Source: an uncultured SAR116 cluster alpha proteobacterium
GTDB lineage: Bacteria; Pseudomonadota; Alphaproteobacteria; Puniceispirillales; Marisalimonadaceae
DNA length: 40,791 bases
Reading direction: 5' to 3'
Assembly (NCBI GenBank): GCA_902616005.1
Contig: CACMRG010000014.1
Coordinates: 1 to 40,791, forward strand
Shown: positions 16,393 to 24,803 of the stretch, one piece after another
Layout of the letters: every line of letters begins with the position of its first letter
Position numbering within the stretch: position 1 is the stretch's first letter
The notes under the pieces: model-generated
Told to the model about the DNA's origin: nothing
The model's input: only the letters and a program-made list of their open reading frames with translations
Databases searched by the model: none
Translations under genes and position numbers: made by a program

Positions 16393-17231
16393 TAATTCAA
16401 TTCCTTCATCATTCTTCCGACTAAAATTGCTGATAAGTGAGCTTTCATATCTGACGAACTAGAGATATCTGAAGCAAAATCTATATCATTTTTTAATGTA
16501 TTTTTAATGTCAGAATAATTATATTCATTCTTTAGAAGATACTCACAAGTTTTTGGTGCTTCATTAGGTCTATCACCAGTTCCAAAAAAAACTAAATTAA
16601 TCTCTTCATTAATTTTATTATTCTGTTTAATCGAACCTACAAGGCCAGCCATTGCATAGTCTCCATGACGTCTTGTAACTTCATCAAAAAATAATTTCAT
16701 CCCATTTCGATTAATCGGATATTTAACAGAAGTTAAAATTTCATCTGAATTGATTGCAGTTTCAAACAATCCTTTATAAAACTCTTTTGCTGATACAATT
16801 CGTTCTCCATCGGAACCTGACAAGATTATTTCAGCATTAACTAGAACAGCAAAAGCTGGCAATTCTGCCGCCGGATCACCATATGCAATGCTCCCCCCAT
16901 GAGTTCCTTTATTTCTAACAGCAGGATGTGCAACTTGGGATAAAATTTTATTAAGTATAGGCAGTTTCTCATTAACTTCTTTATTATTCATAATTTGTGA
17001 ATGGCTGCACATTGCACCCATTATTAAATTTGAATCATCTACTTTTATTTCTTTTAATTCACTAATATTTCCAATATCTATTAGAACACTTGGATTAGAT
17101 AAACGCATATTAAGAGTCGGTAATAAAGACTGACCACCAGCCAAAATTACTGCATCATCATCTGTTTTTTTTACATTTATGGCATCTGCAAGATCTTTCG
17201 CTTGATAATAAGAAAATGCTGGTGATTTCAT
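16392..17231 (-). CDS. Molybdenum hydroxylase FAD subunit (CoxM family)
   Basis: A 279-residue FAD-binding medium subunit of the vanillyl-alcohol-oxidase / CoxM fold. The FAD motifs are AGGQSLLPTLNMR (about 31-43) and GTHGGSIAYGDPAAELPA (about 114-131); a DEVTRRHGDYAMAG stretch follows in the C-terminal domain. It is the first gene of the M-S-L operon. The length is normal for the family. It is divergent from the OsmC gene across 84 bases. I see no molybdenum-cofactor insertion gene in the window. Confidence 0.93.
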   Translation of the reverse strand: MKSPAFSYYQAKDLADAINVKKTDDDAVILAGGQSLLPTLNMRLSNPSVLIDIGNISELKEIKVDDSNLIMGAMCSHSQIMNNKEVNEKLPILNKILSQVAHPAVRNKGTHGGSIAYGDPAAELPAFAVLVNAEIILSGSDGERIVSAKEFYKGLFETAINSDEILTSVKYPINRNGMKLFFDEVTRRHGDYAMAGLVGSIKQNNKINEEINLVFFGTGDRPNEAPKTCEYLLKNEYNYSDIKNTLKNDIDFASDISSSSDMKAHLSAILVGRMMKELN

Positions 17232-17315
17232 TTAAAAACCTCTAATTTAGATAGTTAATTATAGACATTATTGTTTAAGGATATCAAATAAAATTTAAAA
17301 TAATGAGGAAGTTAA

Positions 17316-17765
17316 ATGAATAGCGTCAACTTAGTTAAAATGAGAGTGGAAGGATCTTCAAAGAGTCATTCTCGAGCAGATATTATTTCTAGAGATGTAG
17401 AAAGTGTGATTGATGAACCAGAAGCAAGAGGTGGAACTAATTTAGGTTTAACACCTACTGAAACATTATTAGCCTCATTAATTGGTTGTTCTAATGTTTT
17501 AACTCATAGGATTGCAGAAAAACAAGGTGTTAAAATTGAAGCCCTTGATATCACAGCAGATGCCAAATTTGATAAAAGTGGAGCAAGTATAATTAAAGAA
17601 ATTGAAGTTCCTTTTCCAGAAGTAATATTAAATATAAAAATCAGATGTAATGCTAATGAAAATCAATTCAATAATATTAAAGAACAATTAAAAATGTATT
17701 GTCCTATTTCAAAAGTGATAACAAATTCAGGAACAATAATTACAGAAATTTGGAATAAATTCTAA
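17316..17765 (+). CDS. OsmC-family protein
   Basis: A 149-residue OsmC/Ohr-type protein. Both redox cysteines are present, C58 (LIGCSNVLTHR) and C129 (YCPISKVI), so thiol peroxidase activity towards organic hydroperoxides is possible. The TPTETLLASLIGC segment before the first cysteine is characteristic. It is divergent from the molybdenum hydroxylase operon and lies 3 bases upstream of the PuuE-like gene. A hydroperoxide-scavenging role beside an oxygenase-rich pathway is plausible but inferred. Confidence 0.88.
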   Translation: MNSVNLVKMRVEGSSKSHSRADIISRDVESVIDEPEARGGTNLGLTPTETLLASLIGCSNVLTHRIAEKQGVKIEALDITADAKFDKSGASIIKEIEVPFPEVILNIKIRCNANENQFNNIKEQLKMYCPISKVITNSGTIITEIWNKF

Positions 17766-17768
17766 TTT

Positions 17769-18644
17769 ATGGATAGACGAGACAGATTAATTTACGAACC
17801 TGCACCATTTAGAAAAAAACTTCTACTAGATGGAAAAGAAAAATTGATAATTTGGGTGGTCGTAAACATAGAAGTTTGGGACCCAAACTTACCACAACCA
17901 AGGAATGTTTTACCTCCTCCAATGGGTGTTCCTATGTTGCCAGATCTTCCAAATTGGTCTTGGCACGAATATGGAATGAGGACAGGATATTGGAGATTTG
18001 TAGATAGCCTAAAAAAAAGAAATATCAAACCAACTCTTGCTCTTAATGGTGTAGTTGTAGATGTTTATCCAAAAGCTGTTGAGGAAGCTTTAAAGCTTGA
18101 CTGGGAACTTATGGGTCACGGATTTATACAAAGACCAATGCATAAAGTAGATAACGAATATGTTGAGATTAAAAGTACAGTTGAAAAACTAAGGAAATTT
18201 TCAAATCAAGATGTGATAGGTTGGGAAAGTCCAGGATTAACTGAAACAAATGACACTATTGATATTCTTGCTGAAAATGGAATTAAATATGTTGCTAACT
18301 GGATTGTTGATGATCAACCTTTAGATCTAAAGGTAAAAAATAATAATAGGATGTTAGCTTTACCTTATACAGTTGAAATAAATGATGTTTCTATTACCGC
18401 TGTTCACAATCATCCCTCAGACGCCATTTTCACTAGAGGCAAAGATCAGTTTGACCAATTATATAAAGAAATAAAAAAAACAACTAAGATTATGTGCATA
18501 AGCATTCATCCATATTTAACAGGCGTTCCACACAGAATTAACTATTTAAATCAATTATTAGATTATGTGACGAAATTTGATAATGCTATATTCATGAATG
18601 GAAAAGAAATTCATGACTGGTATTGTAATGAAGTTACTATTTAA
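17769..18644 (+). CDS. Polysaccharide-deacetylase-fold hydrolase, PuuE allantoinase-like
   Basis: A 291-residue NodB-homology protein resembling PuuE-type allantoinases and their relatives. Visible elements are the N-terminal RDRLIYEPAPFRKK, IIWVVVNIEVWDP in place of the usual TFDDG motif, ALNGVVVDVYP (about 97-107), LDWELMGHG and WESPGLTETNDT. PuuE-like enzymes act on cyclic amides without the classical metal triad (family knowledge). It is co-transcribed with the OsmC gene and overlaps the convergent YdcF-like gene by 8 bases. A cyclic ureide or other lactam is a fair guess for the substrate; cell-wall sugar is unlikely. The exact reaction is unknown. Confidence 0.8.
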   Translation: MDRRDRLIYEPAPFRKKLLLDGKEKLIIWVVVNIEVWDPNLPQPRNVLPPPMGVPMLPDLPNWSWHEYGMRTGYWRFVDSLKKRNIKPTLALNGVVVDVYPKAVEEALKLDWELMGHGFIQRPMHKVDNEYVEIKSTVEKLRKFSNQDVIGWESPGLTETNDTIDILAENGIKYVANWIVDDQPLDLKVKNNNRMLALPYTVEINDVSITAVHNHPSDAIFTRGKDQFDQLYKEIKKTTKIMCISIHPYLTGVPHRINYLNQLLDYVTKFDNAIFMNGKEIHDWYCNEVTI

Positions 18645-19398
18645 GTAGAAATTTAACACGATAATATAGCCTGCCTAATACCTCACGAATTACAAATGAT
18701 GATCTACTTAATGAACCAGCAGATGGAATAAAATCTAAAACTGTAATTTTATTACTTTTGGATTTAAAATCGACAGGATATGGAAAAACTTTAAACGCAT
18801 GTTTTTTAAAAAGAAATTCAGCCCTATTCATATGAAAAGCTGACGTTACTAGAATGATCTTCGATTTTTTATTAATTAAATGAGATATTGCTTTAGCTTC
18901 TTCATAAGTATTTTGAACTTTATTTGTTATCAAAATGTCATTTTCACTAACACCAAACTCTATAGATTTTATTTTTAACAAATAACCTTCAGTTTTTTTC
19001 TTCTTCTCCCAAGGCAATAATCCACCAGTATAAATAATTTTTTTTCCTTTTTTTGCATTTAAAAGTTTTATTCCTGCAAAAAATCTATCAGGATCTGACC
19101 ATTCATAAACATTATCTTTAACTTGATGTACCATTACACCACTTAACACAACAATGAAATCACTGACAGGAACTTCAGATAATTTCAAAGGATGATAAGG
19201 TGCTTCAATATATTTAACTAATTTATTTGAAATCAATGGGTTAGATAATAAAAATAAATTTAAAAATGATAAAATTAAAAAAGAATTTTTAAGTTTAATA
19301 AATTTCGATTTTCTTAAAATAATTGAAATGGCTAATAAAGTTATTGCTAGAAATAAAGGAGAAGTTATTAAAGGAATTATTTTATGTAAATATATCAT
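18637..19398 (-). CDS. YdcF/ElyC-type membrane protein (DUF218)
   Basis: A 253-residue protein with two N-terminal membrane segments (about 10-27 and 37-54) and a DUF218 domain. The domain shows FIVVLSGVM (about 85-93), IIYTGGLLPW, NTYEEAKAISHLI and IILVTSAFHMNRAEFLF. ElyC and SanA relatives act in envelope or peptidoglycan-lipid metabolism. Its start overlaps the PfkB stop by 4 bases (ATGA), so it is translationally coupled to it and ends the PhoR-PhoB-PfkB-YdcF gene string. Confidence 0.85.
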   Translation of the reverse strand: MIYLHKIIPLITSPLFLAITLLAISIILRKSKFIKLKNSFLILSFLNLFLLSNPLISNKLVKYIEAPYHPLKLSEVPVSDFIVVLSGVMVHQVKDNVYEWSDPDRFFAGIKLLNAKKGKKIIYTGGLLPWEKKKKTEGYLLKIKSIEFGVSENDILITNKVQNTYEEAKAISHLINKKSKIILVTSAFHMNRAEFLFKKHAFKVFPYPVDFKSKSNKITVLDFIPSAGSLSRSSFVIREVLGRLYYRVKFLLK

Positions 19399-20270
19399 AA
19401 AATAAAATTTTCATTTATTTCATACATGAATGGAGCTCCTGATGAACCACCAATTTTTTTGCATTTCAATGAAGCAATATAATTTGCAAACTCAATACTA
19501 TTTACTAAAGAAGATTTCTTGACTAATTTTAATAAAAAAGCACCATGCCAAACATCTCCTGCTGCTAACGTATCAACTGCTTTAATTTTTAGTGCTGGAA
19601 TATTTTTAATCATTTTATCTTGAATATAGTAACAACCCCGTTCACCATTTGTAACTAATGTTTGAAATTCAGTTTTCTGTGCAAAAGTTTTTAATGCACG
19701 TTCAATATTATTGATACCTGTAAAAGATTTCAGTCCTTGATAAGAAAATACCACATGAGAAAAATATTGTAAAAGCTCATTTGTAGTATTTTCTTCAGCA
19801 TCTAGTACTTTTGGTTTTTTGATATTTTTAATCTGTTCTAAAATCTTAATAGAATTTTTAATGTCTCTACTATCAAATAAAAATCCATCAAATATTTCAT
19901 AATCTACATTATTTTTTATTGCTATATCATTAAATTCACGATTATTTAAAACTAGTCTTTCACCATTTTTATCAATAATAATAGATGAAATAGAAGTTTT
20001 GAAATTATTGATATAATGTGTGTAACTAAGATCTATGTTTTCGGATAGTAACTTTTGTTTTAAAATGTTACCAACTTCATCGTTTCCTATTACTGTAGAC
20101 AAGAAAACTTTCATACCCAGTCTTGAAAGAGCTACAGAAGCATTTGCTGCGTTACCACCAATGCTTACATATACTGAGTTAGATTTATATTTTTCGGCGT
20201 ACTTTGGCAACTCTGATACAGTGTGTATTAAATCTAGAGCTGATAAACCATGTACAAAAATTTTTCTCAA
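19395..20270 (-). CDS. PfkB-family carbohydrate kinase
   Basis: A 291-residue ribokinase/PfkB-type sugar kinase. The N-terminal GGNAANASVALSRLGMKV motif lies at about 38-55, and the C-terminal signature DTLAAGDVWHGAF (233-245) carries the catalytic base D239. The start is a TTG at 20270; the upstream frame has no ATG or GTG before a stop codon. An AAAGG stretch precedes the TTG at short spacing. The gene begins 33 bases after phoB on the same strand and overlaps the YdcF-like gene. The substrate is unknown. Confidence 0.88.
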   Translation of the reverse strand: MRKIFVHGLSALDLIHTVSELPKYAEKYKSNSVYVSIGGNAANASVALSRLGMKVFLSTVIGNDEVGNILKQKLLSENIDLSYTHYINNFKTSISSIIIDKNGERLVLNNREFNDIAIKNNVDYEIFDGFLFDSRDIKNSIKILEQIKNIKKPKVLDAEENTTNELLQYFSHVVFSYQGLKSFTGINNIERALKTFAQKTEFQTLVTNGERGCYYIQDKMIKNIPALKIKAVDTLAAGDVWHGAFLLKLVKKSSLVNSIEFANYIASLKCKKIGGSSGAPFMYEINENFIL

Positions 20271-20303
20271 GCCTTTAACCTTAAAATTATAAAATATAAG
20301 ACT

Positions 20304-20990
20304 TTATGGCTTTAGTAAACCGTAACCTCCGTCTCTAACTGTTCGAATTAAATCTATATCATTTTTATTAATTCTAAGAGCTTTTCGTAATCTACTCATA
20401 TGAACGTCAACGGTTCTATCCTCTATAAAAATTCCATGACCCCAAACTGAGTCTAATAATTTTTCTCTAGAAAATATATGGCCAGGTCTTTCTGCAAGTA
20501 GAGTTAATAATTTAAATTCTTTTGGACCTAATTTAACCAATTGATCATTTCTGAAGACTTGCATTTCCGATAAAGATATTTTTAGTTCTCCAACAATCAA
20601 TTCGTCTATAGACATAGATGCATTTGTTCGTCTTAAAAGCGCTTTAACTCTAGAAACAAGTTCCATTGGAGAAAATGGTTTTGATATATAATCATCTGCC
20701 CCTGTATCTAATCCAAGTGACTTATCAGACTCTTCACTTCTTGCACTTAACATTATTATTGGAAGTAACTTTGTATCTTTGTTTGTTCTGATTGCCCTAC
20801 ATAGCTCTATTCCAGACATTATTGGCATCATCCAATCTGCAATAAGTACACTTGGCTTTTTTTCATAAATCATATCAAGAGCTTGTTTACCGTTATATGC
20901 AGATCTAACTAAAAAACCATTCTTTTCTAAATTGAATTTCATTAATTCGATTTGATTAGGCTCATCATCTGCAATTAAAATTTCATCCAT
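20304..20990 (-). CDS. phoB: PhoB-type response regulator
   Basis: A 228-residue OmpR/PhoB response regulator. The receiver domain has the acidic pair D8-D9, phospho-acceptor D52 (LIADWMMP) and the conserved lysine in DDYISKPF near 103. The winged-helix DNA-binding domain runs from about residue 128 to the end (LGPKEFKLLTLLAERPGH, then EDRTVDVHMSRLRKAL). It directly follows the PhoR-like kinase gene (42-base gap), supporting a phosphate-response pair. The family and pairing are clear; the phosphate role rests on similarity. Confidence 0.9.
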   Translation of the reverse strand: MDEILIADDEPNQIELMKFNLEKNGFLVRSAYNGKQALDMIYEKKPSVLIADWMMPIMSGIELCRAIRTNKDTKLLPIIMLSARSEESDKSLGLDTGADDYISKPFSPMELVSRVKALLRRTNASMSIDELIVGELKISLSEMQVFRNDQLVKLGPKEFKLLTLLAERPGHIFSREKLLDSVWGHGIFIEDRTVDVHMSRLRKALRINKNDIDLIRTVRDGGYGLLKP

Positions 20991-21032
20991 ACTGTTTAAT
21001 ATTAAATAAATATTACGTTTATATTACAATAT

Positions 21033-22112
21033 TCAATAATTTGTTATTTTTAAATTTTTTAAAACTGGAAAAGTTATAGAAAATATTGTTTGTTTGTTTT
21101 GACTACTTTTAATTGTAAGTTCTGCCCTGTGCTTAATCAATATGTGTTTCACAATTGCTAATCCTAAACCAGTACCACCAATTTTTCTTGATCTTGCTTT
21201 ATCTACTCTAAAAAATCTTTCTGTAACTCTATCAATGTATTTTTCTGGAATACCTTCGCCCTCGTTAATTACAGATACCATTAATTCATTAGTTTTCATT
21301 TGATCAATTTTAATTAAAATATCTGAATTTGAATTCCCATATTTGATACCATTTTCAATTAAGTTATAAAATACTTGTGTTAGTTCTAAAAAATCAGCTT
21401 CTACTATAAGTGATTGGTTTTTATCAACTCTATCATCAATTAAAATTAGATTATTGTTTTTTAATAAACCAGACTTTTTGATAGTTGATATCACGGAATT
21501 AATAGGTTCAAAAATTGAAATAGTTGTTGATGGTGAAATATGTTCCTCGGATTCTACTTTTGAAAGAGAAAGAATATCATCAATTAATGTATTCATTCTT
21601 TTAGATTCTTCGTTCATAATATTTAAAAATTTCTTGAGTGTTGTTTTGTCAATTTTATCGTCATTTAACATTGTTTCTACAAAACCACTCAAAATTGTTA
21701 ATGGAGATCTAAGCTCATGACTAACATTAGCAACAAAATCCCTTCTTATTTTTTCAAGATTTCTTTGCAAAGTTAAATCAGTAATTGTACATAAGATTTT
21801 GTTTTTACTTATTTTTTTTAATTTTATTCTTAATTGTCTATTTAGATAATCATCTAATTCATGCACAAATGAATGATCATATTTCTTATTAGATTTATCA
21901 AAATTTAATGAATTAAAATCTGGGTTTTTAATAATATTTAAAATATTTTTATTTGATAAATTCTTTCCTATTAATTCTTGAGAGACTTTATTTGAAACTA
22001 AAACTCGTCCAGAATTATTAATTAGGATAAATCCATCTTCCAAAATATTTCCAACATCTACAAAATATTTAGAAGTTTTCTTTTTTTTCAAATTACTTTT
22101 TTTTAGATTCAT
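21033..22112 (-). CDS. phoR: PhoR-like sensor histidine kinase without membrane segments
   Basis: A 359-residue histidine kinase. A PAS-like domain lies at about 16-120 (ILEDGFILINNSGRVLVSN). The HisKA domain carries phospho-acceptor H132 (FVANVSHELRSPLT). The ATPase domain has the N box (YNLIENGIKYGN), G1 (EGEGIPE) and G2 (GGTGLGLAIVKH). No hydrophobic segment is visible, whereas most PhoR proteins have one or two N-terminal membrane helices. The protein would be cytosolic and would need a partner such as PhoU or PstB to sense phosphate. The region upstream carries direct and inverted repeats (22146-22166). It is followed by phoB. Confidence 0.87.
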   Translation of the reverse strand: MNLKKSNLKKKKTSKYFVDVGNILEDGFILINNSGRVLVSNKVSQELIGKNLSNKNILNIIKNPDFNSLNFDKSNKKYDHSFVHELDDYLNRQLRIKLKKISKNKILCTITDLTLQRNLEKIRRDFVANVSHELRSPLTILSGFVETMLNDDKIDKTTLKKFLNIMNEESKRMNTLIDDILSLSKVESEEHISPSTTISIFEPINSVISTIKKSGLLKNNNLILIDDRVDKNQSLIVEADFLELTQVFYNLIENGIKYGNSNSDILIKIDQMKTNELMVSVINEGEGIPEKYIDRVTERFFRVDKARSRKIGGTGLGLAIVKHILIKHRAELTIKSSQNKQTIFSITFPVLKNLKITNY

Positions 22113-22145
22113 AAATTAATTTACTTAATTCTTAATTTAAAAAAA

Positions 22146-22166
22146 TTACAATATTGTTACAATATT
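22146..22166 (-). promoter_or_regulatory. Pho-box-like direct repeat upstream of phoR
   Basis: On the minus strand two copies of ATTGTAA are separated by CAAT, giving an 11-base period (plus-strand TTACAAT at 22146-22152 and 22157-22163). This is the layout of a Pho box (two 7-bp half-sites with a 4-bp spacer), though the sequence differs from the TGTCA consensus. The same bases hold a 17-base inverted repeat (AATATTGT-T-ACAATATT, 22150-22166) followed by T residues, so a weak terminator of the upstream Gfo/Idh gene is the alternative. Confidence 0.4.
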
Positions 22167-22169
22167 TTA

Positions 22170-23165
22170 TCATATATTGACAATTATATCATTAGAACTA
22201 GATCGTTTAATTGCATCTAAAACAGCTATATTTTGATATTTTTCATTATCTGTAAACAAATATTTTTTATTATTAGTTGAAGCATCAACAAAATTATGAA
22301 TATTTTTTGAAACTGTATCTGTCCAATTAAATTTTATTTTTTTTATATTTCCATCACTCATTCTTATTATCATTTCTGAATCTCCAGGTGTATCTGGATG
22401 TGAACTGTCAACTAGTTCTACCCATCCATTTTCTCCAAAAATTGTGACTCTTTGATAATGAGGTGTTTTTAAAATTGCCGTTATTTGTGTACTTAAACCT
22501 GTTTCATGAACAAGTGTTGCACTAACAACATCTCCAGTTTTGTACTTTAATGCTCTTTTTGCTGTTGTAGCAAAAACTTTTTTTACAGAACCAAATAACC
22601 AAATCATGAGATCAGTTAAATGTATACCCATGCCCGTCATCCCTGCAGCAGGAGCAACTTCAGGATCAGTCCTCCAGTTATCTAAAGGTAAATTTGCTAA
22701 TTTGTCATGACTAAAATGTGCTTCAGCATACATAATGTTACCTAACAAATGATTTTCAACAACTTGTTTTAATTTTTGCCATCCATCTTCAAATCTCCGT
22801 TCATGCCCGACACCTAAAAGAACATTATTATCTTTACAAACTTTAATCATTTTTTTTACATCTGAAGGTATCAATGATAGTGGTTTTTCACAAAAAACAT
22901 GTTTTTTTAAATTAGCACATAAAATAGTTTGATTTTTATGAAATGAATTAGGAGTACATAATATAATGCCATCAAAATCAATTGATTTTACAGCCTGTTC
23001 AAAGTCATGTGAAATATCTAGGTTAAAATTTTCAGCTAATTGCAAAGCCTCTTTATCAGGGTAAGGTTCAATTAAGTTTACAATTTTAACTTTTTTAGAT
23101 GTCGATAACCTTTTTATCATCACCTTACCCCACCAACCTAATCCAGCAATTATGAGCTTAAACAT
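22170..23165 (-). CDS. Gfo/Idh/MocA-family NAD(P) oxidoreductase
   Basis: A 331-residue dehydrogenase with an N-terminal Rossmann domain (LIIAGLGWWGKVMIKRL, about 4-20) and the family motif CEKPLSLIP near 93. The C-terminal alpha/beta domain follows, with GMTGMGIHLTDLMIWLFG near 175-192. The family acts on sugars, inositols and related polyols. It is third in a minus-strand operon after the quinone oxidoreductase and GST genes, starting 3 bases after the GST stop. The substrate is unknown. Confidence 0.9.
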   Translation of the reverse strand: MFKLIIAGLGWWGKVMIKRLSTSKKVKIVNLIEPYPDKEALQLAENFNLDISHDFEQAVKSIDFDGIILCTPNSFHKNQTILCANLKKHVFCEKPLSLIPSDVKKMIKVCKDNNVLLGVGHERRFEDGWQKLKQVVENHLLGNIMYAEAHFSHDKLANLPLDNWRTDPEVAPAAGMTGMGIHLTDLMIWLFGSVKKVFATTAKRALKYKTGDVVSATLVHETGLSTQITAILKTPHYQRVTIFGENGWVELVDSSHPDTPGDSEMIIRMSDGNIKKIKFNWTDTVSKNIHNFVDASTNNKKYLFTDNEKYQNIAVLDAIKRSSSNDIIVNI

Positions 23166-23168
23166 AAT

Positions 23169-23804
23169 CTAAGGCTGAGGTATTACTTGATCATTTTCTG
23201 GAACTAGCCAACCTTTTTGAACAGCTGGTCTGATAGATATCTCTTTATACCATCTTGTTACATTAGGAAATTCGTTAAGATCAATTTCTTGCCAATCAAA
23301 CCTAGCTGTCCAAGGCCAAATTGATATGTCAGCAATTGAGTAATCATTACCAGCAATATATTGACTCTTTGATAGTTTTTTGTCCATAACACCATATAAA
23401 CGTCTAGCTTCTTTTGAATACCTAGTCTCAGAATATTCTGATTTCCCTTTATTATATTTAACAAAATGATGAACCTGGCCAAACATTGGCCCTACTCCAC
23501 CCATTTGCCACATTAGCCATTCTAAAGTTCTATAATAATCATCCCGATTATCTTTATTAATAAGTTTGCCTGATTTTTCTGCTAAATATAAAAGAATAGC
23601 GCCAGACTCAAACAAAGAGTAATTATTATCCCTGTCTACAATTGCAGGTATTCGGTTGTTAGGTGATACTTTCAAAAAATGTGGTTGAAACTGTTCATCC
23701 TTTGCAATGTTTATTGAATGAACCTCGTAAGGCATTTCAATTTCCTCTAACATTATTGATACTTTTCTTCCATTTGGCGTATGCCATGTATACAAATCTA
23801 TCAT
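23169..23804 (-). CDS. Nu-class glutathione S-transferase, YfcG-like
   Basis: A 211-residue GST. The N-terminus MIDLYTWHTPNGRKVSIMLE closely follows E. coli YfcG, with the active-site pair T9 and N11 of the Nu class. The thioredoxin fold carries SPNNRIPAIVD and SLFESGAILLYLAEK, and the C-terminal helical domain has WLMWQMGGVGPMFGQVHHF and YSIADISIWPW. YfcG-type enzymes reduce disulfide bonds with glutathione rather than conjugating xenobiotics (family knowledge). The gene lies between a quinone oxidoreductase and a Gfo/Idh gene in a tight operon. Confidence 0.9.
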   Translation of the reverse strand: MIDLYTWHTPNGRKVSIMLEEIEMPYEVHSINIAKDEQFQPHFLKVSPNNRIPAIVDRDNNYSLFESGAILLYLAEKSGKLINKDNRDDYYRTLEWLMWQMGGVGPMFGQVHHFVKYNKGKSEYSETRYSKEARRLYGVMDKKLSKSQYIAGNDYSIADISIWPWTARFDWQEIDLNEFPNVTRWYKEISIRPAVQKGWLVPENDQVIPQP

Positions 23805-23819
23805 TTTAAATACCTTTTG

Positions 23820-24803
23820 TTATAATGTAATGACTATTCCACCTTTGGTCCTACGACCTTCTAGTTCATTATGTGCCTCAACTATTTTTTCTAATGGCAT
23901 TTTATCATGAATATAAACTTTTAGCCTACCATCTGACACACGACTATAAAGCTGATGAGATGCGTCATCATACTCGGCCCTATTTGCAATATAGCTAAAT
24001 AATGTAGGCCTCGTAACAAATAATGAACCCTTAGCGGATAGCATAGCTAAATTAAAATCTGTTATAGACCCTGAAGCTTGTCCAAACAAAACCCATAAAC
24101 CTCTTGATTTAAGGCAATCCATAGATCCAGGAAAAACATCCTTTGCTACACTGTCGTAAACAACATCACATTTTTTATTATTTGTAATTTTCATAACTTC
24201 ATCAACAAAGTTATCTTTTTTGTAGTCAATAACATGATCATAACCTGCTTCTAAAGCAGTAGCGACTTTATCAGGACCTCCCGCAGTTCCTATCATTGTA
24301 GCACCAATTTCATTTCCCCACTGTCCCATCAATTGTCCAACGCCACCTGCCGCTGCATGAACAAGAGTTGTCATGCCAGGTGTTACTTTGGTAGTTAAAT
24401 GAAGTAAATAATGCGTAGTTAATCCCTTCAAAGTACATGCAACTACATTATGATCTTCTACTTCAACCTTAATTTTAGCAGCATGTGCTGCATTAATGAC
24501 CGCATATTCTGCATATGCCCCTACAGGAGTTACGTAAGAAACTCTATCACCTTCTTTAAAATCTGACACATCAGAACCAACTGAATGAACATAACCAACT
24601 CCTTCAGAACCAGGAATTTTAATATCATTGTTATTAGGCCAAGGATATAAACCGGATCTAAAATATGTATCTAAGTAATTAAGACCAATAGCGTTATTCT
24701 TTACAACAATTTGTCCACTTCCTGGATTCGGAATATCAGCTTCAATTAGAGACATATTTTCTGCTGGACCAAAATCAGATAAACTTACTACTCTTTGTTT
24801 CAT
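23820..24803 (-). CDS. Zinc-free quinone oxidoreductase (QOR-type MDR)
   Basis: A 327-residue medium-chain reductase of the QorA type. The NADPH motif is HAAAGGVGQLMGQW (about 148-161), and GSEGVGYVHSVG (about 65-76) marks the catalytic domain. No zinc-binding cysteines are visible. I chose the ATG at 24803, which has a GAGAGG ribosome site at good spacing, over an in-frame TTG at 24815. Such enzymes reduce quinones or enones with NADPH. It is first in the operon with the GST and Gfo/Idh genes, suggesting handling of electrophiles or redox stress. Confidence 0.9.
   Translation of the reverse strand: MKQRVVSLSDFGPAENMSLIEADIPNPGSGQIVVKNNAIGLNYLDTYFRSGLYPWPNNNDIKIPGSEGVGYVHSVGSDVSDFKEGDRVSYVTPVGAYAEYAVINAAHAAKIKVEVEDHNVVACTLKGLTTHYLLHLTTKVTPGMTTLVHAAAGGVGQLMGQWGNEIGATMIGTAGGPDKVATALEAGYDHVIDYKKDNFVDEVMKITNNKKCDVVYDSVAKDVFPGSMDCLKSRGLWVLFGQASGSITDFNLAMLSAKGSLFVTRPTLFSYIANRAEYDDASHQLYSRVSDGRLKVYIHDKMPLEKIVEAHNELEGRRTKGGIVITL

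Noticed and set aside
13518-17231. Aerobic CO dehydrogenase (coxMSL)
   Set aside because: The large subunit lacks the AYxCSFR loop of true CO dehydrogenases and no cox accessory genes are seen in the window.
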